From: Pestalotiopsis fici W106-1
Taxonomy: Eukaryota; Ascomycota; Sordariomycetes; Amphisphaeriales; Sporocadaceae
Reading direction: 5' to 3'
Assembly (NCBI RefSeq): GCF_000516985.1
Contig: NW_006917103.1
Location: 1,054,001-1,118,000 of the forward strand
Length of the DNA: 64,000 bases
The notes below the pieces were generated by a model that saw only the letters and a list, made by a program, of their open reading frames with translations, did no database searches and was not told the DNA's origin. The translations under genes and the position numbers were made by a program. This document shows positions 22,555 through 35,680 of this stretch, piece after piece; the stretch's first letter is position 1; the number at the start of each line of letters is the position of its first letter.

Positions 22555-25500
22555 TGGGAACATACATCAAATTTCATTCGATTACACAGTGTCGAGAGTA
22601 TGGGCAATCGGTTATTAAATAGTATTGATTACGAGATTAGGCGGGCACTTTAATCTGTCTTTCTGATACGACCTGTATCCAGAATAAAGAGTAAAATGGA
22701 GGATGGTTTACAACTACGAAAAGATTGTATGAGCAAATAGACTCAATAAGCCCTTCCCGTTGTGTCACCCTTCAGGTGATACACTACTCAGCCACACTAT
22801 GGCGCATCACTTTCCGTGTGGCATTATCCCTCTTATTTCAGAACATTTAATGGCCAGGTTTACGAACTGAGTAATTATGTAGGCAAATATTGTGCGCGTA
22901 GATTTTCTGCGTAATTTACCTGGCCTGGCTGGGTAATACAGAGAGTACTGGAGACAAAAGCCAGGACTGATGCGCCACAAGTGGCTGGAGCCTGTGGTTA
23001 CCCATGTACGAGGCTGTTGGTTGTACGGGAAGTGCTTTCACTTCCCAATGTGCGGCGCACGATTAGGTTCTAGGTACTTGGAAGAATCATCTTTCATTTA
23101 TCCTCATTTCTACTGAACGGTCTTGTTAAGTACTTCACCAGTTGCTTGGCAATATTAAAGGTCATATCAAATCGAACAAACGATCAGACGTTCCATCACA
23201 TTTGGACAACAGATGAAAGGTCAAGTGGTTAAAGTTTTGAGGCTCTAGGGCAGCCTCTTCAAATTTGGAATTTCTCAATCGACGTGCAAGAACTAGTATC
23301 TTCATCGCTCTCTCTCCGTTGCCTTTCGTTATGTCACCCAAAGGGTGCCACACTCACGAGCCACCCTTGTGGCGCTCACCTTTCCATCCTTTGGAAGTTG
23401 AAACATTCCTCTTTATCCCCCTAGTCCTGGTCTTTCCCCTTTGCCTTTGGTGTCAAAACACATGGCGCTCCAGATACCAGAACTTATGAACTCGTATAAC
23501 GTGCATGTATTATGGGCTGATGAGGAATGCTGTAGCGCATGCAATACTTGCATTAGGCCCAAGAGATTCTTCACAAGAGAAACATCACCTTGTGTCCAGG
23601 ATTATTATTCTTCTTTTAACATAAAGAGAAGATGGAAGTCGGGGTGCAGCAAGTTTTAAGGATTGCTATTCCTAGTTCATACTGATAAAGGAGTTGTTGA
23701 GAAAAGGCTCACTAGTAACTTTGATCAAGAACAAAATGTTTGGGCTATCTTGACCAATTCTGACCTGAGCATATTTGCTCAGGGGAAGATGTGATCAAAG
23801 GAACATATGAAAGATGCCTAAGACAATCAATCCTACGATGTACCAAAAAGAAATGACCGAAGAGCTATCTAATATACCCGAGCAGGCGATCTCCGGTGGA
23901 TACTGACTACATCAGTGCAACATTAGTGATACAAGTCAGTCGTAGCTGAGAATGAGCGGATTGCCAGTAAAAAGTGTTTAATAGATCTGGCATAAATCAA
24001 TATCGTATATTCAAAATCTCTTTATCGTCACTGATATTCAACAAAAAGTCAGGAAATAAAAAATATTACCTAGATAGGTACAGAAGATACATCGAAATGA
24101 AAAGCGACACGTACCTAGCCAATCTATCCCCAGTATCTGCACCTTTGCCCTTGGTCAAAATTGCTGCAGGTAAAATGAGACCCGCATGGATGGATTCGGC
24201 GGCGCCATTGACGAAGCTAGCGGATGGGCTGGAGAGAAGGAGAATATAGTTGGTAGCATCATCGACGATGGGCGCCCGCTTGAGAGGGGTGCGGTTATCG
24301 ATGACATGTTCTTGTATCAGATTACTTACAAAACTGTACCACATCATCGGGACATTGATTCAGGTAGCACAGACTGTATTCACTTGGATGGCGTTTTACG
24401 TGATCCTGGTATCGACCGTTGTAGAGTCTTGTAAACAGCCATCGGCATGACACGAAGCTCTACTTGGGGAGTAAATGAATCTTTCGCGAAATCTACAATG
24501 GGCAACACTTGAATTCTTCACTTGCAGTGTGGGCTGTCATTCGCGGTGCACCTACCAAGGAAAATGGAGCAACGGGGACGATGAAGCCTTTCCTAGACTA
24601 TGCGAACCATGGCGACGGGTGCCGGGGAAAATATGGGACTCTTCTTGGACCATGGTCCCCGTCACCGCCCTAACGAAGCGTACTGATCCTGTCACGTTAG
24701 TGTCGGCGACCTTGGAGAAGGCATCCATGACCAGCGAGCCTGTTATGGATTTGTGGCTTCCAAGTTGATCATGGGCAGGTCATCAGAGTCGCTGATTTCT
24801 TTTTCAGATTCAATTTGAGAACCGAAATCCGACCTCACCTCGATTAACTGCATGGCCGAAGCGACCAACCACTTGTCGTCTTCGTGTCAGAGAGGCTTTT
24901 ACCCCTCTTCTTTGTTTTTCAGTATCTGCCGTGTCGAATCCTATGGCAGGTGGTCGAAACCCGGCGTTTCCTGGACCCCTAGCACCATCTTTGGCGATCA
25001 ACCTGGAGAGCTGGTGGTTGTTGTCCGCCAAGACCATACCCTCAGTGTCAGCTCCCCCACGTACGAGTGTGTCCTCTTTCCCAAGATCGTACGTAGCCCT
25101 TGAAAAGTGACGTGAGCTGGATATCGATAGGATTAGAAGGATGAGTCCATTTGCTCACACCATTTACCAAGGCCATACCCCCTTTGTAAAGCCAGTTTAG
25201 ACGCTGTATACATCGGCATGTAAATCGATCCGGCAACAGCAGGCATCTGTTGTCTTTGATCTTCGGCAATGTATCAACCTCTTCAATTTACCATGCCCTC
25301 CAAGACATTTTACTTCCCTGTTCATCCCTTATCTATGAGCAGCATGTCATAGGCCCTTAGATGTCAAGTATCATTTGGTGCGTTATTGAATTATCGCTCC
25401 GCATGCTGGAACTTATCGATATTGGGCCCAGAATGACGCCCGGAGTTGCCTCCGGGTGCCATTTTCTTTAACGCTCCTCCTGTAAATAGAAAAACAACAG

Positions 25501-26207
25501 CACAATCCAATTCGTGAGGCTTCACGACCAAGTCACCCGCCAAATCAAGATTGCATCGCTTAACTTAGCACTCCCAAGTCTCGAAAATAACCCAGAGCAC
25601 ACTGCGCAGCTTCTCAGACAAATTATAATCATTTATCAAAGAGCTAAAAATAATAGAGGAAGGGAAAGGGGAGACAAGGGATGGAAACCAATTCCAGACC
25701 TGGAAGTTTAGCGGTATCAATTTCTTTTAGCAGTATTCACAGCATCTCAGTGGAAATCGAATAAACATTAATTTCGTCCTAGAATACTAATTCCATTCTA
25801 TTATGATTGAGTATATAGCTTAGAGGCCTCGCTGTGGACAAATTGTTATTCTTGATCCACAAATATTGAGTAATGAATGCATTCAGCCATTCTCAGCATG
25901 CATACCTGGATATCCAATCAGTATCGCTCATATGCAGCCAATGTGCGGCACAGCATGACGAATTGGTGGAGATACAGTACTGGTTACTGCTCTGACGCAG
26001 TTTGTCTTGGCTGCGGGGAGAAGTTCGATAAGGGCTTACGCGAATTTTCTCTTTGAAGTTGGGTAGCGGCCGCTGTGCCCGTCTTAGATTTCTTCGCATT
26101 CAACTCCAGCCCAATAATTCTACACATTCTGACGAGGATTTTACTGCTCAAGTAATTGGAAAATCATACTTTCTCGACTACAGCTGCCTGATAGCTGCCA
26201 GATCAAG
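22555..26207. other. Long gene-poor interval with possible gene remnants
   Basis: About 3.6 kb without an intact gene. Around 24.4-25.2 kb several frames look partly coding but are broken by stops (separate entry). No terminal repeats, transposase or reverse transcriptase motifs were recognised. Confidence 0.5.
24450..25150 (-). pseudogene. Possible decayed coding sequence, family unknown
   Basis: One minus-strand frame contains a protein-like stretch (about HEDDKWLVASAMQLIEV, then SEKEISDSDDLPMINLE). It is interrupted by TGA, TAG, TAA and TGA codons, each one C-to-T change away from CGA, CAG or CAA. An adjacent frame carries another protein-like run (SLVMDAFSKVADTNVTGSVR). This fits a frameshifted relic, possibly one hit by RIP-type C-to-T mutation. 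Other frames and the plus strand also look partly coding by eye, so the call is weak. Confidence 0.2.
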
Positions 26208-26681
26208 ATGTCTGAACAACCAAAGAAAGCCTGGCGTGACGTATCCCCGGAGACCGCAGTCATCATCAACCGCAAAAAGAATTGGTACTGTCGCTACGCC
26301 GACACTTGTCAGTTTGAGAAGTTTGATCAGGTCGCACTTCCTGACTGTACATATGAATACCAGTCGGATGGCGAGCTGCTGACCCAATCTGGATTTACAT
26401 ACCGCTGGGGCAGCACAAAGGAATTTGCCGACTTCTTCCAAAAGGCGTTTCAGACTCTGCAGACAATCCACATGGTTGGACCCGGAGATTTTGAGCAAAT
26501 CAGTGATGATGAAGTCCGGGCCACCTTTACCGTAATCTATCATTCAGCTCTCGCAAAGGGCGTCGGCGAGTCCTACGGGGTTACAGGAACTGGCGGTGGA
26601 CACTACTATGAAGTTTGGAAGCGCAAGGACAATGACTGGTTCATGGCAGACTTGCGTATGAACAGAATCTACGAAGGCTAG
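26208..26681 (+). CDS. SnoaL-like / NTF2-fold protein
   Basis: A single-exon protein of 157 residues. It has an N-terminal helix (NRKKNWYCRYADTCQFEKFD), then alternating strands with the hydrophobic/aromatic pattern of the SnoaL_4/NTF2-like superfamily (YEYQSDGELL, VRATFTVIYHS, GGGHYYEVWKRKDNDWFM). Family members are small cytosolic cyclases, isomerases or binding proteins and are frequent in fungal metabolite clusters. The catalytic function is not assignable. It is convergent with the MFS transporter gene at 26957. Confidence 0.8.
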   Translation: MSEQPKKAWRDVSPETAVIINRKKNWYCRYADTCQFEKFDQVALPDCTYEYQSDGELLTQSGFTYRWGSTKEFADFFQKAFQTLQTIHMVGPGDFEQISDDEVRATFTVIYHSALAKGVGESYGVTGTGGGHYYEVWKRKDNDWFMADLRMNRIYEG

Positions 26682-26956
26682 GATGAAACGTTGCTTTTGG
26701 CAGATATGAAGAAGAAGAAGCAAATTTTCTGCAGGGTTACGTCTTGAGTATAAGGCATGCGCATGGTGAGGGTAGGGGGACTAGAGGGACGTCGATCACT
26801 GCCTGTAAAGTGACTGCAAGTCATTATTGTTTCCTAGCTTACATGACTCTGTCCCCAACGAATATATCCAATCAAAATATTACAAGTGCCATGTACGGCA
26901 GTGCGATAACAAGCTATTGCGTACCTACCTGCCAATCAGTAGTACCGTATTCGTGA

Positions 26957-28497
26957 TTAGAGTAGGTTTAGTGCCTGCCACAGGTAATTCATGCCGCTGA
27001 CGAGGCCTGTAAATCCAATGTACAGGATCAATACGCCGAAGCCGCTTCCGTACCCGGCGATAGACTTTCCCTTCCACGGCATGCCTCGAACAAGGACGTC
27101 GCTTAGAGGTCCAGAAACGACATTACCAACTCCACGACCCACGCACAAGTGTCCGTGGACCATGACTGGGTCGGTCAAGCCGTACCCATCCGCTTCGCCT
27201 CTCTGGGAGACCTCCTTCATAATCCCTGGCCAGATAGCCGCCCAGCCTCCAGCAAATAAGCCATACAGAACGCAGAACACATACAAGGCAGGCAGTGTTG
27301 CCGAGAAACCCCAGACCAGCAGAACCGATACAGCCGCACCCACCGCGGAGATAAGCATACAAGTAGTGGGGCGTAGTCGATCACTTAGTAAACCCATAAT
27401 TACCAGACCCATGGTCACGGCAATGTTCATTAGCATAACTGTCAAGGTGGAAAGGAAGCTCGAGGTGCCGAAATGCATACGAGCATATATCGGTAAGAAG
27501 ATGCCCGGGAGGAAGTAGCCGGTAGCCTGTATAACGTTCACAAGTTGGTGAAACATGAACCGCCTGGATATGACAAATCTCATGTTGAAAGATCTCTTGT
27601 TGTTAATGGTTGCCGAGTATGGCAGTCTGGGTTTAATGAACCAAGCCAGCGGGGCGGATCCAGCAAACATGACGGCGGACCAGATTCGCATGGCTGTTCG
27701 GAAACCATAACGGTCCAAAAGGATTTCAAAGATTAGAGGCAGGACCACGCCGCCCACTCCAGCGGCGCTCCAGACGATGCCGTATGCCATGCCCTTGCGT
27801 CTCGCGAACCACTCGTCAATGTACAGGGTGCTCGGACAGTAGGCCACACAGCCGCCGATCCCAAAGATGACACCTTGGGTCCCGATGAGCTGAGGCACGC
27901 TGGTACAGAATGAGCTCATGGCCATGGACAACGAGGTGGCAAAGAGGCCGGCTAACGTTGACCATCGAGCCCATCGTGGATATAGGCGGCAAATGGCAAC
28001 AACAAACGGCGTTCCAAGGTACAAGATGCCCTGTCCCGCTAATTAGTTTACCCGGGGTGAATTTTTTTTTTCTTGAGGCCTCTTCTTGTCCTGGGTGAAA
28101 ATCTTACTGATGTAGTGGTTCCGATCACGGCAATATTGCCAGACCCCGCAAATGGGGAATGACTACTGTAATAGTCTTGAAAGACACCAAATGAAAACCC
28201 AAAGCCTGTACCAAATTTTTTTTTTCCTTAGTTGAGTCTCGGTGAATTACGAATACGCATATCATTTGTCGGCAGATAGAAGAGGTAGTTGGCTGACTCA
28301 CCAAAGGTAAAAGCCTCGACAAACCAGCATGCTGTCAAAAACAACCAGGCCTCCCTCCCTGTGTCCACTGGCGGCAGCGAGAACTCGGCAGGGGTTACTT
28401 GAGGCTCTGGTTCCTTGTTTTGTGGTTCATATCCATGATCGACATTGATTAGCACGCCTCTATCGATGGTCCGCAGTTCAATCGTTTCCGTAGCCAT
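26957..28497 (-). CDS. MFS transporter, monocarboxylate-transporter-like
   Basis: Membrane transporter of the fungal MCT-like MFS group. Exons 28497-28302, 28205-28108 and 28030-26957 encode 455 residues. ATG 28497 (MATETIELRT) is followed by a hydrophilic N-terminus of about 45 residues, then AWLFLTACWFVEAFTFGFGFSFGVFQDYY. Exon 2 supplies this first-helix region. About 12 hydrophobic segments follow, with the typical MCT run YCPSTLYIDEWFARRKGMAYG. Intron 2 has an ACTAAT-type branch. Substrates of such fungal proteins are mostly unknown (monocarboxylates, riboflavin or metabolites). It is convergent with the SnoaL-like gene (275 nt). Confidence 0.92.
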
Positions 28498-30374
28498 GCC
28501 GGAATTCCCTCTAGGGCTGAGGTAGCTTGTATAATTTGAGTAGGAATGAAAAAGTGAGCACACATGGGACGAAAAGAAAAATGGGGACCCTCTGTGTGGA
28601 TGACCTAAACTCCAACAGCCCAATTGCCAGCGTCTTGTGGGCGCATGCAGCATAGAGGCACAGCCGAATATGCGGAGCGCCGTGCAAGCGTGGTCGAGGC
28701 GAAGGCCGAAATGGCGCGGCAGCTATTCCCCATGCGACTTGCGACTCGGCACGGGGTAATGAGGAGTGCGAAGAGGCCTGGGCCACGATGAGACAGCGAC
28801 TACTGTGATATCAATCTTGTTTTGAAGTTCTACTAGTTTATAGATCTAACCCGGATCCCACGATGCTAATGACAAAATTGTGCACCATCAGAGCACTTTT
28901 GGCCTAGCGGCCTCTCAAGCTAGATAGAGGAAATCGACACTTGGCAACGTCTTTGCAACGCGACGATGGAGCAGCACAACGTTTTTATTAGTGTGTAGCA
29001 GGAGCTAGTTGCATAGGTTCAAGGACTCTATACTTGCGCCTACCTATCTGCAGACCGCTCCAAAGATGCAGTCTTCAATAAAGAGATGTCGACATGGCTA
29101 AGTTGTCAACGAATGGACCCTGCAAATCACGGCATCGAGAAGGTTCAGTGCAGCAGGGGGTTTGCTATGATCCGTATGGAAACCAATAGGGAGCAAGTTG
29201 ATCCACTGATCTGCCGGTTGTTTTCTTATTCCCGTACTTGTCGGGTCTCGGTTACAGCTGCATCAATTGTACAATGTCTCCCAATATGTGCTAAGGGTCC
29301 TTTCCAAGCCTCCAACAAGGAGATGTGGAGTGTCGCTACTCCCGAGCTGAACTATATGCAAGCCAATCAAGATGCTGGGACAAGCACGTAGACAGAAATT
29401 TTTCTATTATGATAATCACAGACGAGAAAGCCACAGCCCGTTATTAGTCTGCTTAGGAAGGCTTTGTCACGCATCACCACGTGGAAAATGCAAACTGTTG
29501 CGAATCAACCATTTCCGGATGCTTTTCCTAGGCAAAGGGTGATGAAATGTCAGGCCGGGTACCTGCTAATGCCCGGTTATGACTCGTGGGTGCCGTCCAG
29601 TCAGCGCTATGTGTCGGAATAAACTCCGAGCTAATGCCAATAAATAGATGGAGGATCATTACCTTTTTCCTAGCGCACAGGCACAATGAGTCCCCGCAAG
29701 GATCCTTTAGGGAACGCTCATTGAGCCCTGCCACATGGCTTCCCATTATTTGAATTTGACGGCAGTGTTATAGAACGAAAAAAATAATAAAAATTTTTTG
29801 ATACCTTCACTTGGCAGCATAGTGGCTGACACGGTTCTTTGTGTCACCGCTAATCCTGACCCGGCCAGGAGGTGAAAATGGACAGCGATCATATTCGAGA
29901 ATTGACTGGCAAATGCAGCAACCGATCAAGAGGGTCACTACTACTGCATGATTCTCTCCTAAACCACCCCTCTAAAACTTCCCTCTCAAGACACTTGCAG
30001 CAGCAACGTAGTTGGCCGCGTGCTCGGCCTGCGTCCGAATACGCTAAACTACCGGGGACGCCGTCCGCGGCAGTCTCTTGTTTCGCTGCTCGCTAACTAA
30101 TGATTTTGAGTTTGAAGATCACAGACCCCGGATCTAGCAAGACAGCTCGTCGTTTTTTTTTGTTAAGCAAGACCTTGCCGAATTGACGAAGTGAGGAAAC
30201 CAACGACGGGCACGTTAGGAACTGTCCCGCGTCGAGGTCGGCCGTGTTCCGCGGCCCCAAGCCAACAGAATCATAGGATAATAAACACCTGCTGCTTCCA
30301 TCATCAAATCGTCACCGGTCTGAGAATATAGGGTCCATAGAATCCCCGCCTGAAATATTCCGCCATGATTTAGC
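28498..30374. other. Intergenic region, about 1.9 kb
   Basis: Holds the upstream flanks of the MFS gene (left) and the AT-hook regulator (right). Short open frames only; no recognised element. Confidence 0.5.
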
Positions 30375-32209
30375 ATGGATGCAGCTCAGAAGTCAAAGTT
30401 GCGACGCGCGCAACACGCAAGCAAATCAAAGACAAGTCAGAAAAGTGTACGTGTGACAACCTCAGAAAGTGATTCGCCAAGCAAAGAGACTCAATGTGGG
30501 CTGACCGAGACCGGAATGTTTACAACAGTCCCGCCCACGCGGAAGGCCACCACGCAATACCTTCTGCGACGATGATGTCGAGGCTATACACTACCTACAG
30601 GGCAACATTCAAAGCCTGGACGACAAGATTCGGGATCTCAACCAATTAGTTCTAAGCGAGCTTGCTATTCGACGAAAGCTGAACCAGGCTGAAGATGCGG
30701 CTTCATCTAGCCGGGCAATGATAACACCTGCACCTTCACCAGAAACCGAATCCGATTCCACCGAGGACGAGCCAGAGAAAGGTGAGCAGATCACTCTTAT
30801 TATTTATTGATATATAGTATTACTGCTGACTCATTCTGCTCTAGACTTTTCAAAACTGGATCCTATAGTAATAACGGATTCATCCCTCAGGACTGCCGAC
30901 GTCCCAATCAAAGCAGCACTGGTAGAAAAGTTTGTAGACTCCTACGGCCCACCCAAGGAATCTGACTCCGAGTCGAAATTCTGGATACACGAAGGCAGGC
31001 CATGGGTACTCTGGCGTGTCGGTGCGGAGCAATGCGCCTCCTCTGAGCTGCTGCAGTCTGCATACCTTGCGGTGTCTGCAGCCTACGCGGGACTCATTTA
31101 CCAGGACAAACGTTTGATACGGGCCGGCGCGCAGAGCTATGCATATGTCTTGCGATCGCTCCAGAAAGCTCTGAATTATCCAGAAGCTGGAAAATCCGAT
31201 GCAGTTCTGATGACGGTTGGCTTGTGTATGAACTATGAGGTTGGTCAACATATACGAGTTGTCATCACACGTGCTCACTGGTTTATAGGGTCGTCTGTCA
31301 CGCGACGCCAAGGCTGGCTACACGGTACATGTGGCAGGAGTTTTGAGGCTATTCGAGTACCGTGGCCCCGAGCTCCATAGATCCGGGTTAGCACATTACT
31401 TCTTCGTCGATGCTCGTCTTTACTGCGTCAGTACTATCATTTCCTTGTCGCTACGGTTCGAAACTCGACCTAACTTTACACAGACTTGGTGTGCGATACG
31501 AGCTAGGCGACCAACATTCCTCGCAAAGAAAGAATGGAAGACGGTACCATGGACCCTTGGTACTACAAGCAAAGACATGATGCAATATCTCTTTGATGAT
31601 ATGCTCGAAATCCCCAACATGCTCTGGTACGTAGACCAGTGCAGAGGACTCAAAGAAAAATCGACAAAGGTGGAATTATATGACAAGGCTTGCAGCATTG
31701 CCGCCAAAGTAAAAGCAGGTCTGGAGCGATGGAAGAGCACGTGGTTGGACCCCGTCATCTGGCGCAAGCCTCACGAGAAAAACCTTCGACAAATGGACCC
31801 AACCCTGCCAGTATTCAGGTACCCGAACCCAGAAAATCCCGACGAGATCTTGGAACCCCCAGACATGGTCTACCCAAACGGCGCGCTCCTCGCAGCCGTG
31901 ATGAATTATCACGCAGCCCTCTTGATCGTCAACGACGCTATCCGCGAGCTAGAAGGGCGCACAGAAGATGCCGCATCAGTTGCCTCGGCGCACGAAATTT
32001 GCCGGTCCATGAATTATTTCCTGGTCAATCTACCAGCCAGCATGTTGGGTCGCGTAGCCCAAGCATGTGTGGTGGCATATGACTTGTACCCCGAGGGAGG
32101 TATTGAGCGCGACTATATGGCAAAGGCCTACGATGCCCTTGTCGGTGGCACTTGGCGCCGTTTTGAAGACTTTCTTGATGAGTTTTCGATCTTGCGAAGA
32201 CATGGATAA
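30375..32209 (+). CDS. Fungal-specific transcription factor with AT-hook instead of a visible zinc cluster
   Basis: Predicted nuclear regulator. Exons 30375-30446, 30529-30781, 30845-31239 and 31289-32209 encode 546 residues. Exon 1 encodes a Lys/Ser/Arg-rich N-terminus. The first junction creates SRPRGRPPRN, a textbook AT-hook (R-G-R-P core). Next comes a probable coiled coil (IHYLQGNIQSLDDKIRDLNQLV), then the fungal middle homology region (VHVAGVLRLFEYRGPELH, FLAKKEWKTVPW). No Cys pattern of a Zn2Cys6 cluster is present. Donor 3 is an unusual GTTGGT; the frame is preserved across it. An in-frame TGA lies just upstream of ATG 30375, and the sequence TTTAG there could accept an upstream exon carrying a zinc cluster, but I see none in the preceding 500 nt. 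Confidence 0.75.
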
Positions 32210-34952
32210 GATGAACTTGTTTACTAACAGTTTTCTATACGATGAGATGATAATGATGAAAAAATCAAAACACTACTTATCAAAAACAAGAATAAAAATA
32301 ATAATAAAGAATCGTGGTATTCAACGATGCGCAGAGACCCCTTGAACCAATGAGTAATATCGAGGATAACCGTAACATAATTCTTGGATCAACAATGCTT
32401 AATAAAGCTCCGAGTTCATGAGTTCAATGAATTCGTTTACTCTCTTCATCTGGCTCAATTTAGTTGTCTCGCCGTTTGGAAGAAATGGCTATCTGTGTCA
32501 TCTTCCAGTGTAACCAGTTGAGGATCCAGGGTGAACAGAGTTGACACTAGTTTTGATCGCCAAACCTTCTGCCATGTTTCAATTAACATGGCGCTCCATG
32601 AGCTCGTTTTGTAGCCGTGCCAGGCACACAATAGAAAACACGATAGGAAGTTCAATATAAACATACTATCATTCTCGGAACAGACTCTACAAAGTATACG
32701 CGCTGTCTCAGAACAGCAAAGTTATGTTCGATTGAACATTTCTGCACGCTACATACACATCAAGAAAGATGATAGGATAGCATATAGTCCGACATTGGTG
32801 GATATGGCGATTCGGACTGAGTTGCATGATTAATAGGATTATGTAGCTAGCAGCCGTAAGAGTGCTCCTCCTCTCTGCACAAGCAATTATTGCAACTCCG
32901 GCCTGACTCGACAGACCTGTACTCGTGGGACAACTGAAGTTGCTCTAGTACAGGCCCACCATCACATCGCCCCTGACTCTCACGTTGACATGGATATCTG
33001 CTTCAAGATCAAGTTTGATTCCGACCAAGATCAAGGGGTCCTTCTGCTTTCCATCAGCAGTGACTGGACCTTTCAGTAGACTCCCTATTCATCGTCAGTA
33101 CAACTCAGCAAACTTTCAACATGGGCCTTGCGTGAACGGTTCATCACTAACCTGCTGGACCGTGAATTGTTCCAGCTGAGATAGGCTTGGGCAGCGTGTT
33201 GGCAGACACGGGAAGCCCACTGCCGGTCTCCGCACGGGGGTAATTGTGCTCTTCATCGCTGCTGGGGTTGCCAAAATCTCTGCCACGGTTGCCTGGGGCG
33301 CTGTAATCATGGTCAGCCGTGCTCAACTCGTCAACAAAGGTTGGGGAGATCCACATACTACTGGTAAGCCATCGTGGCTGCTTCAGGTGATTTTGGCGGC
33401 GAGACGGGAAACTCGCCTGGCTGTTGCTCAGAAGACTGATCTGGAGGATTTTTCAAGAGAATTTTGTTGGCTTTCTTCTTAGGCATATGAGGTTGCAGAT
33501 AGTATTTTATTATGAAAAAAGAAAAAATACAAGACTTGAAATTCCGATTAAACACTGATGGTGAAAATGGGGAAGACAGACCTGCTGATATCTCCTCTGG
33601 ACGATCGGAAGACTCGCGCCTCTGGTCTGATTGACTTTCCGCTCCTGTGCCGCCACAGTCAGCAATGAAGGACTAATGCAGGCCGCATGGTATTGCACGT
33701 CCTATTTCGTTTAAGGCTTTCTAGCATACTCAAAGCCGCCTGTTGGTATAGTTTCGTATTGCTTCGATCCAATAACTTTGATCAGTAATTCTGGCTGTAT
33801 TGAGATATTTAGATACCACCGGCTCTGCAGTCATGGCGCTCTTTGGGAAAATCGGTGCGCAAGAGCACCCCATCACAGGAGGACGACTATGCAACACTAC
33901 CGCGTCACGGTAGCATTGTATCACGATACGATTTCTCTTCAGTCGTGCAAATAAGACTCCAAAACAACGTGCTGCACCGCTAACCAACGGCGGAGATGCT
34001 CTATGATCCATGATGCTCATTATCGATAAAGTCACGAACTGAAGAGACCAACGAGCAAAGTTTTGACAAAACGGTGCATCTTCGACGTATCCCAAACTAG
34101 ATGGGCGAGTGTGCACTCCTGGGCGTATTCCACTCTACTGCCAGGAGCGAGCATCTACTTTTTCAACGAGTCATCGAAAGATCTTACCATCTCCGTTACA
34201 TGTGACTCGTGTTTGCTTAAGGTGTGTGTAGTCGCGGCGGGGACGCGCAGATCCGCAGGTGCCGCGAAGCTTATGCTATTTCCATCGTCCTAATTTGCGG
34301 GGAAATTGTATACTTAATTGATCAATTGCAGCATACCATAGCTTCATAGGACAATAATGACGACATCAGTGCACAATTCAATATTAAAGGCAGCACAGAG
34401 GACCGGGACGCCCGTTATACTACACAGCTACTCAAGTATTTGGGGGTTTTCAGTCACTATTTCACATATTAGTTGGAAGGCTTGAAAATTTCCAGAGTGT
34501 GCAGCAAGCATGTACCATTCGTATGTAATATACACTAGATGCAGCTACGACATTGAGTTCATCTTGACGTATACATGCCAAAGTTGAGTTGCACATATGC
34601 AGTCAGCCTACGTAGCGCCAACCTAGACGTCAATATTTCCTGGTTGGAGCTTCTTCTAGTGCTTGAAAGTCCGAGTTCCCAAAGCGGAAACATCGAAGAG
34701 AAATACACGAAGTCTTTTGCGTGACTGCGCGACATTTCACAAATACAAGCGACGTTCGCACATGACGACGTTGAAAAAGACATGCCATTCTGAGAGAACT
34801 AATCCGCTAGCATTTCTGTATCTTATTAACTATTGCAAGCTCTGGAACGGATCGTCCCGGGAGTTGCATGGTTCACGACTACTCCGTCAAAAATATAGTT
34901 GCTACCTACACATTCCATTCCTGGATATTTACTGGAGACATCTTTCGACCTG
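32210..34952. other. Gene-poor interval, about 2.7 kb
   Basis: Open frames near 33116-34293 have no coherent domain or splice structure. AT-rich stretches occur at 32221-32320. No mobile-element motif is recognised. Confidence 0.5.
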
Positions 34953-35680
34953 ATGGCTACCTTTTTGGTCGCTGGCATTGGTGCATTTGGTGCAGCTGAA
35001 GCGATCCGCCAAACACAATCGCGTGCCAGAAGGGACGAGCATCGAGGTCGAAAGAACAACCTACAGATCCATTGTACAAAGTCTTCCGATTATGGCCGGA
35101 CCTTGGAGGGCAGAAACATAGTGCTCTCTGGAGATAAGGTACGTGTTCTGCTCCTGCTCCGATGAACCATTCAGGGTTTCACTTGAGCCATACTAACCAT
35201 ATACGAACACAGCTATATGTGGACACTGGGACGGACCCCAACCTACCCTTTGGCCACCCATTCGCTGGTTATTATCTTCCCTTCCCCGATGCTCCGTACG
35301 AGGGTCTAGTTTCGACAATCTGCGATGACCCTCCGATAATGAACTGGATCTACGTCGACCGCAACACCTACGAAGTCAAGTTTGGCACGCGGCCGTTTGC
35401 AGAAGTCAATTATTCCGGGCCTTTCGACTGTACAAGACAGGACCGGCGTCTCATTTTCGCAGGCTGGGAAGGTTTCTTAGCTGTCCGGGAAGGAATCTTC
35501 TGGTCTCTCTACTTTGATGTCGAAAGAGACAAGCTCAAATCAAGGAATTTGCCAGAGGGGACAACGATCTTGGAGGTTCAGCTGCGGCGAATCGAGATGC
35601 TCGTCATGCCTCCTCAAGTGGAAAAGAGCACAGAGGGAGAATCCAAGGAAGAGGATACGAAGAACACTTCGCAGGAATGA
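34953..35680 (+). CDS. Conserved fungal protein of unknown function
   Basis: Exons 34953-35138 and 35213-35680 encode 217 residues. The intron has GTACGT, a TACTAAC branch and CAG. ATG 34953 opens a hydrophobic N-terminal segment (ATFLVAGIGAFGAAEAI) followed by Arg-rich residues, suggesting a membrane anchor or signal-anchor. The body resembles a widespread small ascomycete family with GHPFAGYYLPFPD, STICDDPPIMNWIYVD and GWEGFLAVREGIFWSLYFD. The tail is acidic and low complexity. The function of the family is not known to me. Confidence 0.8.

Noticed and set aside
22555..26207. A transposon in the gene-poor gap
   Set aside because: No terminal inverted or long repeats and no transposase or reverse transcriptase motifs were seen; only a possible host-gene relic.
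30447..30575. Reading straight through 30447-30528 as a decayed Zn2Cys6 cluster with Cys-to-Ser changes
   Set aside because: The segment has a clean GTACGT donor, GCTGAC branch and CAG acceptor. Splicing it out gives an in-frame AT-hook and coiled coil, a simpler explanation.
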